Shown: piece after piece, positions 1 to 8,867 of the stretch
Position numbering within the stretch: the first letter of the stretch is position 1
Layout: each line of letters begins with the position of its first letter
Origin: Anaerostipes sp.
GTDB lineage: Bacteria > Bacillota > Clostridia > Lachnospirales > Lachnospiraceae
Reading direction: 5' to 3'
Assembly: GCF_018381315.1 (NCBI RefSeq)
Contig: NZ_JAGZSD010000003.1
Location: 154,192 to 218,191, forward strand
DNA length: 64,000 nucleotides
Translations under genes and position numbers: made by a program
The notes under the pieces: model-generated
What the model saw: only the letters and a program-made list of their open reading frames with translations
Database searches by the model: none
What the model was told of the DNA's origin: nothing

Positions 1-104
1 GCAGTTTTATATCCGTCCTGTTTAAAAATTCTGCAGAGCCCTGCGGTGATAAGGCTTTTCCCTACATTTGACATTGTTCCCTGGATCATTATTGTCTTAG
101 CCAT
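1..104 (-). CDS. cbiP: Cobyric acid synthase, N-terminal fragment (cut by window edge)
   Basis: Only the first 34 codons are present; the rest lies beyond base 1. The peptide begins MAKTIMIQGTMSNVGKS, the P-loop (GTxSxxGKS) that opens the CobQ/CbiP family of glutamine-dependent amidotransferases, which amidate adenosylcobyrinate a,c-diamide at positions b, d, e and g. The ATG at 104 lies inside the end of cobD (stop at 89), a 16-base overlap that suggests translational coupling. AAGGAG lies about 9 bases upstream, inside cobD. Identification rests on the N-terminal motif plus its place at the end of a cobalamin operon; a close relative such as CbiA is less likely because cbiA is present elsewhere in the operon. 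Confidence 0.85.
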   Translation of the reverse strand, partial: MAKTIMIQGTMSNVGKSLITAGLCRIFKQDGYKT

Positions 105-1153
105 GATGCTTCTCCTTTCGTAAACGTCAAAAGCATTTGAATAAACCGGCGGTTTTCTTCCTGTGTCCGGACAGCGATCCGAAACCACCCTGGGCAGAGC
201 CCCCGGTAGTTGCTGCAGTCTCTGATCAAGAATCCTCTCTTTAGACAGTAGTCATAAAAATCCGGTCTTCCCTTAAAAAACAAATAATTAGCTCTGGAGC
301 CGTACACTTGGAATCCCGCATCTGTAAGTGCAATTCTCAAAAGACCTTTTTGTTCTTCCACAAAGCGGACCGACTTCTCTGCATAAACTGTTTCCAAAAG
401 CGCCGCTCTCCCTGCGGCCTGTGCGGGAGCCGACACTCTCCACGGCTGAGTTACCTCCTCCATTTTTTTAATAATACCCTCATCGGAACACATCCCGTAT
501 CCAAGACGGATGCCTGGCATAGCATAACGTTTTGTAAACGCTTTCAGCAAAAACAAATTTGCATATTCTTCCATACAGCCTGAAAGTTCATAAGCTTTGC
601 CGTCCGGCACAAAGTCTAGAAAACACTCATCCACTGCCAGCAAAACATGATATTTTCTGCATACTTCCAGCATCCTGACCAGAAATCCCTTGTGTATCAG
701 CTCTCCTGTGGGATTGTTTGGATTACATAAAAAAATCATATCTAAAGAAGGTGTGATCTGCGAAAGAATCCTTTCTGTCACCTGGAACCCTTCCGTCTCT
801 TCCAGGTAAAAATAGTCTGTCTTACAGCCCACACTGTCCAGTGCCTGTTCATATTCTGCAAAGGTAGGTGCCAAAACAAGCGCATGTCTCGGCTTGACAG
901 CCAGCGTCAGGGCAAAGATCAGATCCGCTGCTCCGTTTCCGCAGATCAGCCGGGATTTGGGCACCTGCTCATAGGAAGATAAAGCTTTCTTCAGTTCCCC
1001 GCACCGTACATCCGGATAATGCTCCACATAGTCTGCCGACTTTCTGACCGCTTCTCTGACACTTTCCGGGGTTCCGAGCGGATTTACGTTAGCTGAAAAA
1101 TCAATGACATCCCCATGCAGATAAATATCTCCTCCGTGTTTGTGCTGCTTCAT
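89..1153 (-). CDS. cobD: L-threonine-O-3-phosphate decarboxylase
   Basis: PLP-dependent fold-type I enzyme of 354 residues that makes (R)-1-amino-2-propanol O-2-phosphate, the linker of the nucleotide loop. Visible: the aminotransferase-like NPNNPTG motif near residues 144-150 and the probable Schiff-base lysine near 208 in AFTKRYAMPG. The reading frame is open further upstream, but the start is placed at 1153 because AAGGAG lies 7 bases in front of it; the in-frame ATG at 1159 is almost touching that site. It begins 17 bases after cbiB and overlaps cbiP. The neighbour cbiB uses its product, which supports cobD over histidinol-phosphate aminotransferase, the main look-alike. Confidence 0.93.
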   Translation of the reverse strand: MKQHKHGGDIYLHGDVIDFSANVNPLGTPESVREAVRKSADYVEHYPDVRCGELKKALSSYEQVPKSRLICGNGAADLIFALTLAVKPRHALVLAPTFAEYEQALDSVGCKTDYFYLEETEGFQVTERILSQITPSLDMIFLCNPNNPTGELIHKGFLVRMLEVCRKYHVLLAVDECFLDFVPDGKAYELSGCMEEYANLFLLKAFTKRYAMPGIRLGYGMCSDEGIIKKMEEVTQPWRVSAPAQAAGRAALLETVYAEKSVRFVEEQKGLLRIALTDAGFQVYGSRANYLFFKGRPDFYDYCLKRGFLIRDCSNYRGLCPGWFRIAVRTQEENRRFIQMLLTFTKGEASWLRQ

Positions 1154-1170
1154 GTCCATACTCCTTCCAG

Positions 1171-2139
1171 TCAAAAATTTAAACCAATCATGATGAGAAT
1201 AAATCCAAAAACGACTGCTGCCAAAAGGCTGCATCCATACATCAGTTCATTAGCTCTCTGTATGTCTTCCGGCTCCGGTTTTCTTAAATCATCGCCGATA
1301 GACGGCTTTTCATACAGTCTGCCGAAATACCATGCATTGCCGGCAAGCTGGATATGAAGAGCCCCTGCTGTCACTGCCTCTGTATGGGCAGCATTGGGAC
1401 TCTTGTGGTTTCTGCGGTCCCTGATGTAAATCTTTTTTGCCATAGATACGTCTTTTTTTGTAAAAAAACACGCCGCGATCATGAACCATGCAGAAATCCT
1501 GGCGGGCAGGAAATTTGCCAGATCATCCAGCTTTGCCGGATATCTTCCGAAGTTCAAATACTTTTCATTTCGGTACCCGACCATAGAATCCATCGTATTG
1601 ATTCCCTTATAAAGAAACATAAGGGGTGCCCCGCCCAATGCCATATAAAAGAGCGGCGCTACAACCCCGTCCGAGGTATTTTCTGCTACCGTCTCTACTG
1701 CCGCTTTAATAACGCCTGTTTCATTCAGCCTCTGGGTATCTCTTCCCACAATCATGGAAACTTCTCTTCTTGCCCCGGAGAGGGACCCCTTTTTCAGTTC
1801 TGCAAAAACTTTCATGCTCTCATCCTTTAAAGCTTTTGCGGCAATCATCTGATAGCAAAACAAAGATTCCAAGAGAAAACCGGCAGTTCTGTTCCATCCG
1901 TAACACAGCTTTAACAGAAAAAAAGGAATACAAAAGCATCCCGCTCCAATCAAAAGGATCAAAAGGATTCCGCCCGCCCGCTCTCCCCTGTCTGTTTCAG
2001 GCAGAACCGAGCGGATTCCTCTGCTTAGGACCGATATTGCCGATCCGATCAGACGAACAGGATGGTAAAGCCAGTGAGGATCTCCTATCAGGAAATCCAG
2101 AAAAAATCCAAGAAATAATGCTGCCGCTCTCAGTTCCAT
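1171..2139 (-). CDS. cbiB: Adenosylcobinamide-phosphate synthase
   Basis: Integral membrane protein of 322 residues that joins the aminopropanol(-phosphate) linker to adenosylcobyric acid. It opens with hydrophobic sequence containing LIGDPHWLYHPVRLIG, the family hallmark, and has further conserved blocks such as AETVAENTSDGVVAPLFY and MVGYRNEKYLNFGRYPAKLDD. The start at 2139 is chosen because the conserved N-terminus begins there; it overlaps the end of cobC by 10 bases. The longer upstream frame is just cobC read out of frame. Length is usual for the family. Confidence 0.95.
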   Translation of the reverse strand: MELRAAALFLGFFLDFLIGDPHWLYHPVRLIGSAISVLSRGIRSVLPETDRGERAGGILLILLIGAGCFCIPFFLLKLCYGWNRTAGFLLESLFCYQMIAAKALKDESMKVFAELKKGSLSGARREVSMIVGRDTQRLNETGVIKAAVETVAENTSDGVVAPLFYMALGGAPLMFLYKGINTMDSMVGYRNEKYLNFGRYPAKLDDLANFLPARISAWFMIAACFFTKKDVSMAKKIYIRDRRNHKSPNAAHTEAVTAGALHIQLAGNAWYFGRLYEKPSIGDDLRKPEPEDIQRANELMYGCSLLAAVVFGFILIMIGLNF

Positions 2140-2738
2140 AGTTCTGTATCCTTTCCTGCCACACAGACACGACGGCTGCCGGCAGTCCAATGTTCTTCTT
2201 CTATCCGGATCTCATATCCCTCCAGGTTATTTACCTGCCATTCAAAATAATCCCGGGACGGGACTGCCAGCGCATCTAAAATGCTCATGATGGTTCCTCC
2301 ATGGGCTACCATAACAAAGCTGTGATAATGATTTTGCATACAGTGCTCCATACAGAGAAAAAAACCTTTCAGACACCTGGACTGAAACTGAGCTCTGCTT
2401 TCCCCTCCGGGAAAAGGAAGGGTGCCGCCGCTGTCAATCCATTGCTGGTATCGTGGTTCTCCCGATAATTCTTTATAATTCTTTCCTTCAAATATGCCGA
2501 AATCACACTCAGAAAGCAGCTCCTGAATGACTGCATCTCTGTCAGGATAAAGCAACGAAGCTGTCTGTACGCACCTTTTCATGGGACTTGTATAAATCAC
2601 ATCCGCCTGCAGACAAATCCTTCTTTTGCACAACGCTTTTCCTTCCGGGCTCAAATTTTCATCTGTTCTTCTGCCCACATAACGTCCGTCAAGATTTCCC
2701 CCTGTCATTCCATGACGGATCAGATACCCTTTGATCAT
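2130..2738 (-). CDS. cobC: Alpha-ribazole phosphatase-like histidine phosphatase
   Basis: A 202-residue member of the histidine phosphatase superfamily. The catalytic RHG motif is at residues 8-10 (YLIRHGMTGGN) and the second catalytic histidine lies in VAHGG. In cobalamin operons this protein removes phosphate from alpha-ribazole phosphate or from cobalamin 5'-phosphate. The start ATG at 2738 overlaps the TGA of the preceding CobU-like gene as ATGA, so the two are probably co-translated. A general phosphoglycerate-mutase-like phosphatase is the only real alternative; position between cobU2 and cbiB favours CobC. Confidence 0.88.
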   Translation of the reverse strand: MIKGYLIRHGMTGGNLDGRYVGRRTDENLSPEGKALCKRRICLQADVIYTSPMKRCVQTASLLYPDRDAVIQELLSECDFGIFEGKNYKELSGEPRYQQWIDSGGTLPFPGGESRAQFQSRCLKGFFLCMEHCMQNHYHSFVMVAHGGTIMSILDALAVPSRDYFEWQVNNLEGYEIRIEEEHWTAGSRRVCVAGKDTELWN

Positions 2739-3118
2739 CCTTTGATCACCGTCCCTATACCGCATACCACCCTGTGCACTTCCCTGCTTTCTTTTGCCAG
2801 GCAGGTCAGAAGCCTTCCTTCCATCTCGCGGAACTTCCGGTCGGCTGCATCCGCCGGAACGATTCCGCAACCCAGCTCATCAGCGATGAGAACCACATCA
2901 GGATTCGCCTGAACAATACGTTCTGCTTCTCTCTCCCAATCTTCTGTCTCCGGCATTCTGCGCCTTACCCAATCCTGAAAATGAAACATACAGCGGCAGG
3001 TATCAATTTCTCCTTCACCGCATACAGCTCCGTCAGCCATTTGTTCAGGCAAAATACCCAGTATCTCTTCTGCATATCTTTTTTTTCCCTGAAAAGCTCC
3101 TCCAATGATTAATATCAT
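2735..3118 (-). CDS. Short second CobU-like protein (P-loop NTPase)
   Basis: A 127-residue protein related to adenosylcobinamide kinase/guanylyltransferase (CobU), clearly shorter than the 170-residue CobU encoded upstream at 3901-4413. It keeps a P-loop-like GGAFQGKKRYAE at the N-terminus, with lysine where CobU has the GKS serine, and the ADELGCGIVPAD block that matches the CobU ELGxGIVP motif. It lacks most of the central region between these motifs, including the stretch that holds the guanylylated histidine in CobU. It sits between cobS and cobC with an ATGA overlap into cobC. It may be a regulatory or partial-activity paralogue; the function is not established from the sequence. Confidence 0.7.
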   Translation of the reverse strand: MILIIGGAFQGKKRYAEEILGILPEQMADGAVCGEGEIDTCRCMFHFQDWVRRRMPETEDWEREAERIVQANPDVVLIADELGCGIVPADAADRKFREMEGRLLTCLAKESREVHRVVCGIGTVIKG

Positions 3119-3129
3119 TTTTTTCTCCT

Positions 3130-3894
3130 TTAGATAATGCTGCCTGCGGCAGCCAGACATACTGCAGTGGACAGTTCGCACACCTGCAGAAACCATCCGG
3201 CAAGATCGCCGGTGATGCCTCCAAACTGTTTTTTTGACATCCTGTAATACAAAACAAAAGTTATAAGCGCGGCAAAAGTACACAGAATACCGGCAGGAAA
3301 ATGAAACAGGCACATCAGCACTGCCGAACCTGCAGTCCAGACAGCGGATGACACACAGACAGTCTGCTTATGGGCAGCCCCCGAAAAAGAGGCCGCAAGC
3401 CCTGTTTCCTTTGCCATAGGAAAGGAGGCTATGGACCATGCACTCAGTGCCCGTGACATTACAAACCCACAGGCCAGCAGCGGAAGCATAGACGGACTGA
3501 TCTCGCTGGCTGCCGCTCCGTAAGCTGTAAAATAGCAGACACAGGCAATGACTGCGAATGCCCCGCAGTGAGGGTCCTTCAGAATCTCAAGCTTTTTCCC
3601 CCGATCCTGATAAGAGGCCAGTGCATCTGCTGTATCCATGAATCCGTCCAGATGAATTCCTCCCGTAACAATGACTGGAATCAGGACGATACCTGCCGTA
3701 TAGGCAGGTGTCCCTAACTGAAGAAAAGCTCCGGCCTTTGCCCACAGCATTACAAAAATGCCTGCGGCTGCTCCAACCACAGGAAAAAAGCAAAGCGTAT
3801 ACTTCATATTCCTGTCTGTCCATTCACTTTTGGGCACAGGTATTCTGGAATACATAGAAACTGCAATTTTAAAGCTGTTCCACAGCTGTTTCAT
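3130..3894 (-). CDS. cobS: Adenosylcobinamide-GDP ribazoletransferase (cobalamin synthase)
   Basis: A 254-residue polytopic membrane protein that joins alpha-ribazole(-phosphate) to adenosylcobinamide-GDP, the last assembly step of adenosylcobalamin. Recognised from the N-terminal SRIPVP block, the conserved GGIHLDGFMDTADAL motif with acidic metal-binding residues, and the later DPHCGAFAV. It starts 6 bases after the cobU stop and ends 11 bases before the short CobU-like gene, so the nucleotide-loop enzymes cobT-cobU-cobS form a compact block. Confidence 0.95.
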   Translation of the reverse strand: MKQLWNSFKIAVSMYSRIPVPKSEWTDRNMKYTLCFFPVVGAAAGIFVMLWAKAGAFLQLGTPAYTAGIVLIPVIVTGGIHLDGFMDTADALASYQDRGKKLEILKDPHCGAFAVIACVCYFTAYGAAASEISPSMLPLLACGFVMSRALSAWSIASFPMAKETGLAASFSGAAHKQTVCVSSAVWTAGSAVLMCLFHFPAGILCTFAALITFVLYYRMSKKQFGGITGDLAGWFLQVCELSTAVCLAAAGSII

Positions 3895-3900
3895 TTTAGG

Positions 3901-4413
3901 TCATCCTTTCTGTATCAGCGGAATGCCGTATACGACCTCCACCACCCGGTCTGCCATCTGTGCCATCCGGCAGTTAAGAAACCCCAGATACTCCTGATAC
4001 TGCACCGTTTCCGGAGGATACTTTATCCCATCGGAAAAAATCTCGTTGGTGACGATACAAATATCCTCTGCTTCTTTAAGAAGCTTCTCTATCCCGGCCA
4101 GGATTTCCTCTGGTGTTCCTGTACCTGCCCCTTCTTCCATAAACATCTCGTTGGCTGCCAGATTTGACATACAGTCTAAGAGTACATGTGCCCCCTCCGG
4201 CAGTCTGACCGCAGACAGGCCGGTGAAGCACTCCAGGGTTACAAATCCTCTATCCCGGCGCATTTCCCGGTGTCTTTGAATCTTCTTTTCGGTTTCTTCA
4301 TCATAAGGAAACATGGTAGCTATATAGATTTTTGGCTCTTTCCAGGAATCTGTGAATCCTTCGGCATATTCTGACTTTCCGCTGCCGCTGCCTCCGGTAA
4401 TTAACGTAAACAT
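3901..4413 (-). CDS. cobU: Adenosylcobinamide kinase / adenosylcobinamide-phosphate guanylyltransferase
   Basis: A 170-residue bifunctional enzyme that phosphorylates adenosylcobinamide and transfers GMP from GTP to it. It has the P-loop GGSGSGKSEYAE near the N-terminus, the IATMFPYDEETEKKIQRH block with the histidine region of the guanylyl intermediate, LLDCMSNL, and TNEIFSDGIKYPPETVQY. Length is usual for CobU. AAGGAGAG lies upstream of the ATG at 4413, and cobT ends 12 bases before it. Contrast with the truncated paralogue at 2735-3118. Confidence 0.94.
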   Translation of the reverse strand: MFTLITGGSGSGKSEYAEGFTDSWKEPKIYIATMFPYDEETEKKIQRHREMRRDRGFVTLECFTGLSAVRLPEGAHVLLDCMSNLAANEMFMEEGAGTGTPEEILAGIEKLLKEAEDICIVTNEIFSDGIKYPPETVQYQEYLGFLNCRMAQMADRVVEVVYGIPLIQKG

Positions 4414-4425
4414 CAGGCTCTCCTT

Positions 4426-5475
4426 TCACACAAGCGGGACATACTGCTCTATGTCAACTTCCTCAAACGTACTCATCTCATGATAAACTGCCAGTGCCAG
4501 GTCCAACAGCGGAAACAGCGCCAGTGCCCCCGTGCCTTCCCCAAGGCTCATGGAACAGTCCAGGCAGGGCTCCAGCCCAAGAGCATCTAACAAAATTCCT
4601 GCAGCGGGCTCCTTTGATCTGTGAGACGGAAGGATATAGTGGACAGTGTCCGGACATATGCGGACCGCTGCCAGCGCCGCGGTGCCGGAAATAAAACCAT
4701 CCATCACGATGGGAAGCTTTGCCGCGGCTCCCCCGAGGAACAGTCCGGTCAAAGCAGCCAGGTCAAATCCTCCCACCTTTGAAAGCACATCCAAAGGATC
4801 TTGTTTGTCTGGTTTATGCAGCCTTACTGCCTGTTCAATCACCCGGATCTTCCGGCAGAGTCCATCGCTGTCCAAACCGGCCCCGCGTCCGGTCATCTCA
4901 CCTGCCGGACGGTCCAGAAGAACTGAGGCAGCGGCACTGCTTGTAGTTGTATTACCGATTCCCATCTCCCCTGTAGCAGCAATCCGGTATCCCTTGCTGT
5001 GCAGGTCATATGCCATGGATATTCCGGCATTGACGGCGCTGAGAGTTTCCTCTTTGGTCATAGCCGGCTCTTTTGCCATATTCCTTGTCCCGTAAGCAGT
5101 CTTTTTCTGAATGAGCTGGGTTTCACAGGCAATTCCCACATCCACGGCAAACAGATCCACACCCAGATGCCTGCACATAACGCTGGATGTCGCTTTTCCC
5201 CTGAGCAGATTTTCTGACACCACAGCAGTGACGTCCTGTCCGGACTGGGATATTCCTTCCTCCACCACACCGTTGTCAGCGCACATGCAGACCAGCGCTT
5301 TTTTTGAAAGGTTCAGGTTCTTCTCTCCGGTAATCCCGGCAAGCTTTACCGTCAGGTCCTCCAGCTTTCCAAGGCTGTTCAGCGGTTTCGCTATATTGTT
5401 CCACCGCTTTCTGCATTGTTCCATTGCTGTCTCATCAGGCAAAGTAATCTTACCGCATAGTTCCCTGATATCCAT
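4426..5475 (-). CDS. cobT: Nicotinate-nucleotide-dimethylbenzimidazole phosphoribosyltransferase
   Basis: A 349-residue enzyme that makes alpha-ribazole phosphate (or a related lower-ligand nucleotide) from a benzimidazole or purine base and nicotinate mononucleotide. Visible landmarks are KPLNSLGKLEDL near the N-terminus, CADNGVVEEGISQSG, GEMGIGNTTTSSA, VGGFDLAALTGLFLGGA and the C-terminal catalytic region LGEGTGA. The start at 5475 has AGAGGAAA upstream; an in-frame ATG at 5505 lies deeper inside cbiA and lacks a better site. The base actually used cannot be read from the sequence. Confidence 0.94.
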   Translation of the reverse strand: MDIRELCGKITLPDETAMEQCRKRWNNIAKPLNSLGKLEDLTVKLAGITGEKNLNLSKKALVCMCADNGVVEEGISQSGQDVTAVVSENLLRGKATSSVMCRHLGVDLFAVDVGIACETQLIQKKTAYGTRNMAKEPAMTKEETLSAVNAGISMAYDLHSKGYRIAATGEMGIGNTTTSSAAASVLLDRPAGEMTGRGAGLDSDGLCRKIRVIEQAVRLHKPDKQDPLDVLSKVGGFDLAALTGLFLGGAAAKLPIVMDGFISGTAALAAVRICPDTVHYILPSHRSKEPAAGILLDALGLEPCLDCSMSLGEGTGALALFPLLDLALAVYHEMSTFEEVDIEQYVPLV

Positions 5476-6865
5476 CTTGTTTCCTCTTTTCCGTCTGATA
5501 TTCATGGCACTTCATTAAAAATGCCTTCGGCACTTCCTGGTTTCCATAATAATAAAAATGAGGAAACCCTGCAAATAAAGTACTGCTCCCGTGGATACAC
5601 TCCCATTCCTGCCTTCCCACAGGCTTTTTGGCACAAAACCCTTTTCCGCAGCTGTCTGAGTCATAATAGTGAAATTCATGGGCTGTCAGTTCTGGGCTGT
5701 CAGTTCCGAACAAAGTTCCCGCCTTTTGATGCAGGGTAATGTATCCAAATCTTGAAAGCTTGTCTTTTTTCAATGCTTTTCCGGGGATCACCCCGGCCAT
5801 CTTTCTGAGAATTCCGGCCTGGTCTTCCATCTCTCTGTGCAGATACAGAAATCCCCCGCATTCTGCCATACAGGGAAGTCCGGAAGAGACAGCCGAAAAG
5901 ATTTCACGTCTCATGGAGACGTTTTTCTCCAGTTCCCTGCCATATAGCTCAGGATAGCCTCCGTAAAGAATCAGCCCGTCCAGATTTTCAGGCAGACAGC
6001 TGTCATGAAGCGGTGAAAAAGGAACTATTTCCGCTCCCATTTTCTGAAGCAGCTCTAAATTCTCTCTGTATATAAAGCAAAATGCTTCATCCCGGGCCAC
6101 CCCGATCTTGACCGTCTTATATCCGGACCTTTCAAGTGAAAATTGCGGCGCTGAAACGCACTCATCCTCCAGTTTCGGAGCATTTTCTGCGATCCGAAGC
6201 AGGGTTTCCCATTCTATGGTTTCCTTCATAATGTCGGCAAGCTGCATAAGCTTTTCCCGGATATCTCTAATCTCATCCGGCAGCACCAGACCAAGATGAC
6301 GGCTTTTAAACGTACATCCGCAGACCTCCGGTACGTATCCGGCAACCGGGATATGCAGTTCTTCCTCGATAAGTTTTTTCAACCGCGGATACATCATGGG
6401 AGAAATGCGGTTCAGCAAAATCCCTTTGATCTGGCTGTCCTTTTTCCATGACAAAAAACCATGGATCTGAGCAAGAAGGGATGTACTCATGCCTTTGGCA
6501 TTGACTGCCAGCACCGCCGGTGTTTTTGTAATCCTGCAAAGTTCATAGGCACTGGCTTTTGCCGTCGTGCCCCCTAGGCCGTCATAATATCCCATGACAC
6601 CCTCCATCACAGCCAGACCGGCATTCTCTGCATGTGCAGCCAGGAAAGCTCTGATCTGCTCAGGAGAAGAAAAAAAGGGATCCAGATTCCATGATTCTGT
6701 TCCGATGGCTTTTCGGTGAAACATAGGGTCAATATAATCCGGCCCGCATTTAAAAGAAACAGGATTTTTCCCCATTTCAGAAAGAGCTGCAAGGATACCG
6801 CAGGTAATCATGGTTTTGCCTCCTGCACTTGCCGGGGCTGTAATCATAAGTCTGTCAATCTTCAC
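5450..6865 (-). CDS. cbiA: Cobyrinate a,c-diamide synthase
   Basis: A 471-residue glutamine amidotransferase that amidates cob(II)yrinate at positions a and c. The N-terminal ATP-binding domain starts MKIDRLMITAPASAGGKT and has KCGPDYIDPMFH; the C-terminal glutaminase domain carries the nucleophilic cysteine in CMAECGGFLYL. The start is a GTG at 6865 preceded by GGAGG, and the frame is closed by a TAA just upstream, so no ATG start exists. It overlaps the end of cbiJET by 11 bases and the start of cobT by 26 bases. Confidence 0.95.
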   Translation of the reverse strand: MKIDRLMITAPASAGGKTMITCGILAALSEMGKNPVSFKCGPDYIDPMFHRKAIGTESWNLDPFFSSPEQIRAFLAAHAENAGLAVMEGVMGYYDGLGGTTAKASAYELCRITKTPAVLAVNAKGMSTSLLAQIHGFLSWKKDSQIKGILLNRISPMMYPRLKKLIEEELHIPVAGYVPEVCGCTFKSRHLGLVLPDEIRDIREKLMQLADIMKETIEWETLLRIAENAPKLEDECVSAPQFSLERSGYKTVKIGVARDEAFCFIYRENLELLQKMGAEIVPFSPLHDSCLPENLDGLILYGGYPELYGRELEKNVSMRREIFSAVSSGLPCMAECGGFLYLHREMEDQAGILRKMAGVIPGKALKKDKLSRFGYITLHQKAGTLFGTDSPELTAHEFHYYDSDSCGKGFCAKKPVGRQEWECIHGSSTLFAGFPHFYYYGNQEVPKAFLMKCHEYQTEKRKQDGYQGTMR

Positions 6866-8867
6866 GGTTTACCTCCCCATTTCCCGTGCATGAAAGGATA
6901 AAAACCGGATTTTCCCCCATCATCAGATGATAGTTTCCCGCTTTTTTTGCCTTCCCTACGGACACATTCACCACATCAAGGTCTGTTACCGCAAGCTTTT
7001 GAAAGGCTTTGACCGCCTCGGAAAGTGTCTCCAGAGTAATGCAGTTTATAACGATCCTGACCTTCGGATTTTTGTAAAGAACCGTTTCCAGTATTCTGTA
7101 AAGATTCCCTGAAGAACCGCCGATAAATACATGCGTAGGCGCTTCCAGGCCGCTTAAAGCTTCCGGTGCCGTCCCCTCAATGATCTGTATAGAGTCTGCA
7201 TAGAATTTTCTTCGGTTTTCATATAAAAGTTCTGCTGCCTCCGGATTTTTTTCCACCGCATACACCCGTCCTCCGGATGCCCTCAATGCCATTTCTACCG
7301 ACACAGAACCCGTTCCTGCCCCGATATCATAACAAACCGCATCCTCTGTAAGACAAAGCTTAGACAGGGTGATGCTCCTGACTTCCTCCTTGGTCATCGG
7401 CACCTTTCCCCGCAGAAACAGGTCATCTCTCATCCCATGAGTGACATCGGGTTTTTCTGCTCTATCATTTACCGCACAAAGTACACTTAAGGCATCCGTT
7501 TTGCAGTTCAGAAACTCTGAAGGCTTCCCGGATCTTATGTTCTCATCCGGATATGAAAGCCGTTCCCCTACATAAAGAGTTACATCATCCATGCCATACT
7601 CTAAAAGCTCCTCTGCCAGCTCACTGGTTTCAGTTCCTGTGCCCAGAACAGCAAAAACTTTCCGGTTTGACGCAATTGTATGGATGAATCCGGCCTTTTG
7701 GCTGTGGCTGTTTACAACAACAGCATCCTCCCAGGACAGATGGATCCGGGACATAAAATACGACAAAGAAGAGATGCCGCAGACGGCCTTCAGGCTCCAT
7801 TCCTTCTCTGCCAAAAGAAGCTGATAAAGTTTTTTCGCTCCGCTGTAAAATCCAAGATCCCCGGACATGGCAATGACAATCTGTTCATAAAAAGGATGCT
7901 TTCGAATAAAGGATAAAATCTCTTCTGCCCTGTATTCCTGAAATGTATCTGCTCTGCTGCTTTCTCCGGCTGCCTTTCGGGCTGTCTCTAAAGGTCTCTT
8001 TGCTCCGATGAGAAGATCTGCCTTTCGGCAGGCACTGACAGCTTCCGCAGTCATCGTCTCTGTACCGCCCATGCCGATCCCTGCCAGACAGACGGCAGGA
8101 TGAAACGGAATCCTGCAGCGTTTATAAAGCATCTGTCTGCACTCTTTTAAAGTCAGCCCAGATTCTTTAACCGGGCGGCCGATAACCAGGAGTCTTGCCC
8201 CCGCCTGCCTGGCTGCCTTCTGTTTTTCCAGAAACCCTCCTTCTTTTCCGGAATCCTTTGTCACCATCCATCTGCAGTTATACTGTCTGAGCATTGCTGT
8301 ATTCAATTCTGCGGAAAACGGGCCCTGCATACAGATCAGATGGCTCCCCTGAAATCCCAGCTCTGCACAATCTTTGACAACCTCCGGCAGGGAAAGCACC
8401 CTGGCATAGATTCTTTTCCCGTAATCCGGAACTGCTGTATATAGGGCCAGATCTTTACTCCCGGTTGTCAGAAGAATATTTCCTTCGGTCCCGGAAAGAA
8501 ACTCCGAGGCTTCCTGGGCTGAATCAGCATAAACTACATCTTCAGCATCCTTTTCTATTTCCTCTCTCACTAACCGCACATACTCTGTATGCGTATTGAT
8601 ACAGGCTGTACGAATATTTTCTGTAACCTGCTGCGCATAGGGATGTGTGGCATCCAAAACCAGATCCGGCTTCTCTCTGCGGATCTGAGCTTCCATCTCC
8701 TCAGCAGAAAGTCTCTCATGGGACAAAATCATGTTTTTCCCATGTTCCACAAGACTTTCTCCATATTCTGTAGCTGTAAAAACATACACTGCTGCCTCAG
8801 CCCGGTTTAAAAACTCTGACAGCTTCCGCCCTTCTGTAGTTCCTGCGAATAAAAATATTTTATACAT
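6855..8867 (-). CDS. CbiJ-CbiE-CbiT three-domain fusion (corrin ring reductase and methyltransferase/decarboxylase)
   Basis: A 670-residue fusion of three normally separate or paired cobalamin enzymes. Residues 1-250 are cobalt-precorrin-6A reductase (CbiJ; FLFAGTTEGRKLSEFL at the start, DATHPYAQ, GPFSAELN). Residues 257-465 are the C5-methyltransferase CbiE (LAGIGMGG, AMSGDLGFYSGA). Residues 477-670 are the C15-methyltransferase/C12-decarboxylase CbiT with the SAM motif YDIGAGTGSVSVE near 513-525. All three act in sequence on cobalt-precorrin-6A to -8, so the fusion joins successive steps. The start at 8867 follows AGGGGA and overlaps the end of cbiH by 8 bases. No frame break or missing SAM motif is seen, so all three parts look active. 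Confidence 0.93.
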   Translation of the reverse strand: MYKIFLFAGTTEGRKLSEFLNRAEAAVYVFTATEYGESLVEHGKNMILSHERLSAEEMEAQIRREKPDLVLDATHPYAQQVTENIRTACINTHTEYVRLVREEIEKDAEDVVYADSAQEASEFLSGTEGNILLTTGSKDLALYTAVPDYGKRIYARVLSLPEVVKDCAELGFQGSHLICMQGPFSAELNTAMLRQYNCRWMVTKDSGKEGGFLEKQKAARQAGARLLVIGRPVKESGLTLKECRQMLYKRCRIPFHPAVCLAGIGMGGTETMTAEAVSACRKADLLIGAKRPLETARKAAGESSRADTFQEYRAEEILSFIRKHPFYEQIVIAMSGDLGFYSGAKKLYQLLLAEKEWSLKAVCGISSLSYFMSRIHLSWEDAVVVNSHSQKAGFIHTIASNRKVFAVLGTGTETSELAEELLEYGMDDVTLYVGERLSYPDENIRSGKPSEFLNCKTDALSVLCAVNDRAEKPDVTHGMRDDLFLRGKVPMTKEEVRSITLSKLCLTEDAVCYDIGAGTGSVSVEMALRASGGRVYAVEKNPEAAELLYENRRKFYADSIQIIEGTAPEALSGLEAPTHVFIGGSSGNLYRILETVLYKNPKVRIVINCITLETLSEAVKAFQKLAVTDLDVVNVSVGKAKKAGNYHLMMGENPVFILSCTGNGEVNRED

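Noticed and set aside
1354..1830. Long open frames on the plus strand inside the hem-cbi-cob region
   Set aside because: They lie antisense to well-supported genes with continuous family motifs and lack ribosome sites; same for other antisense frames in the window.
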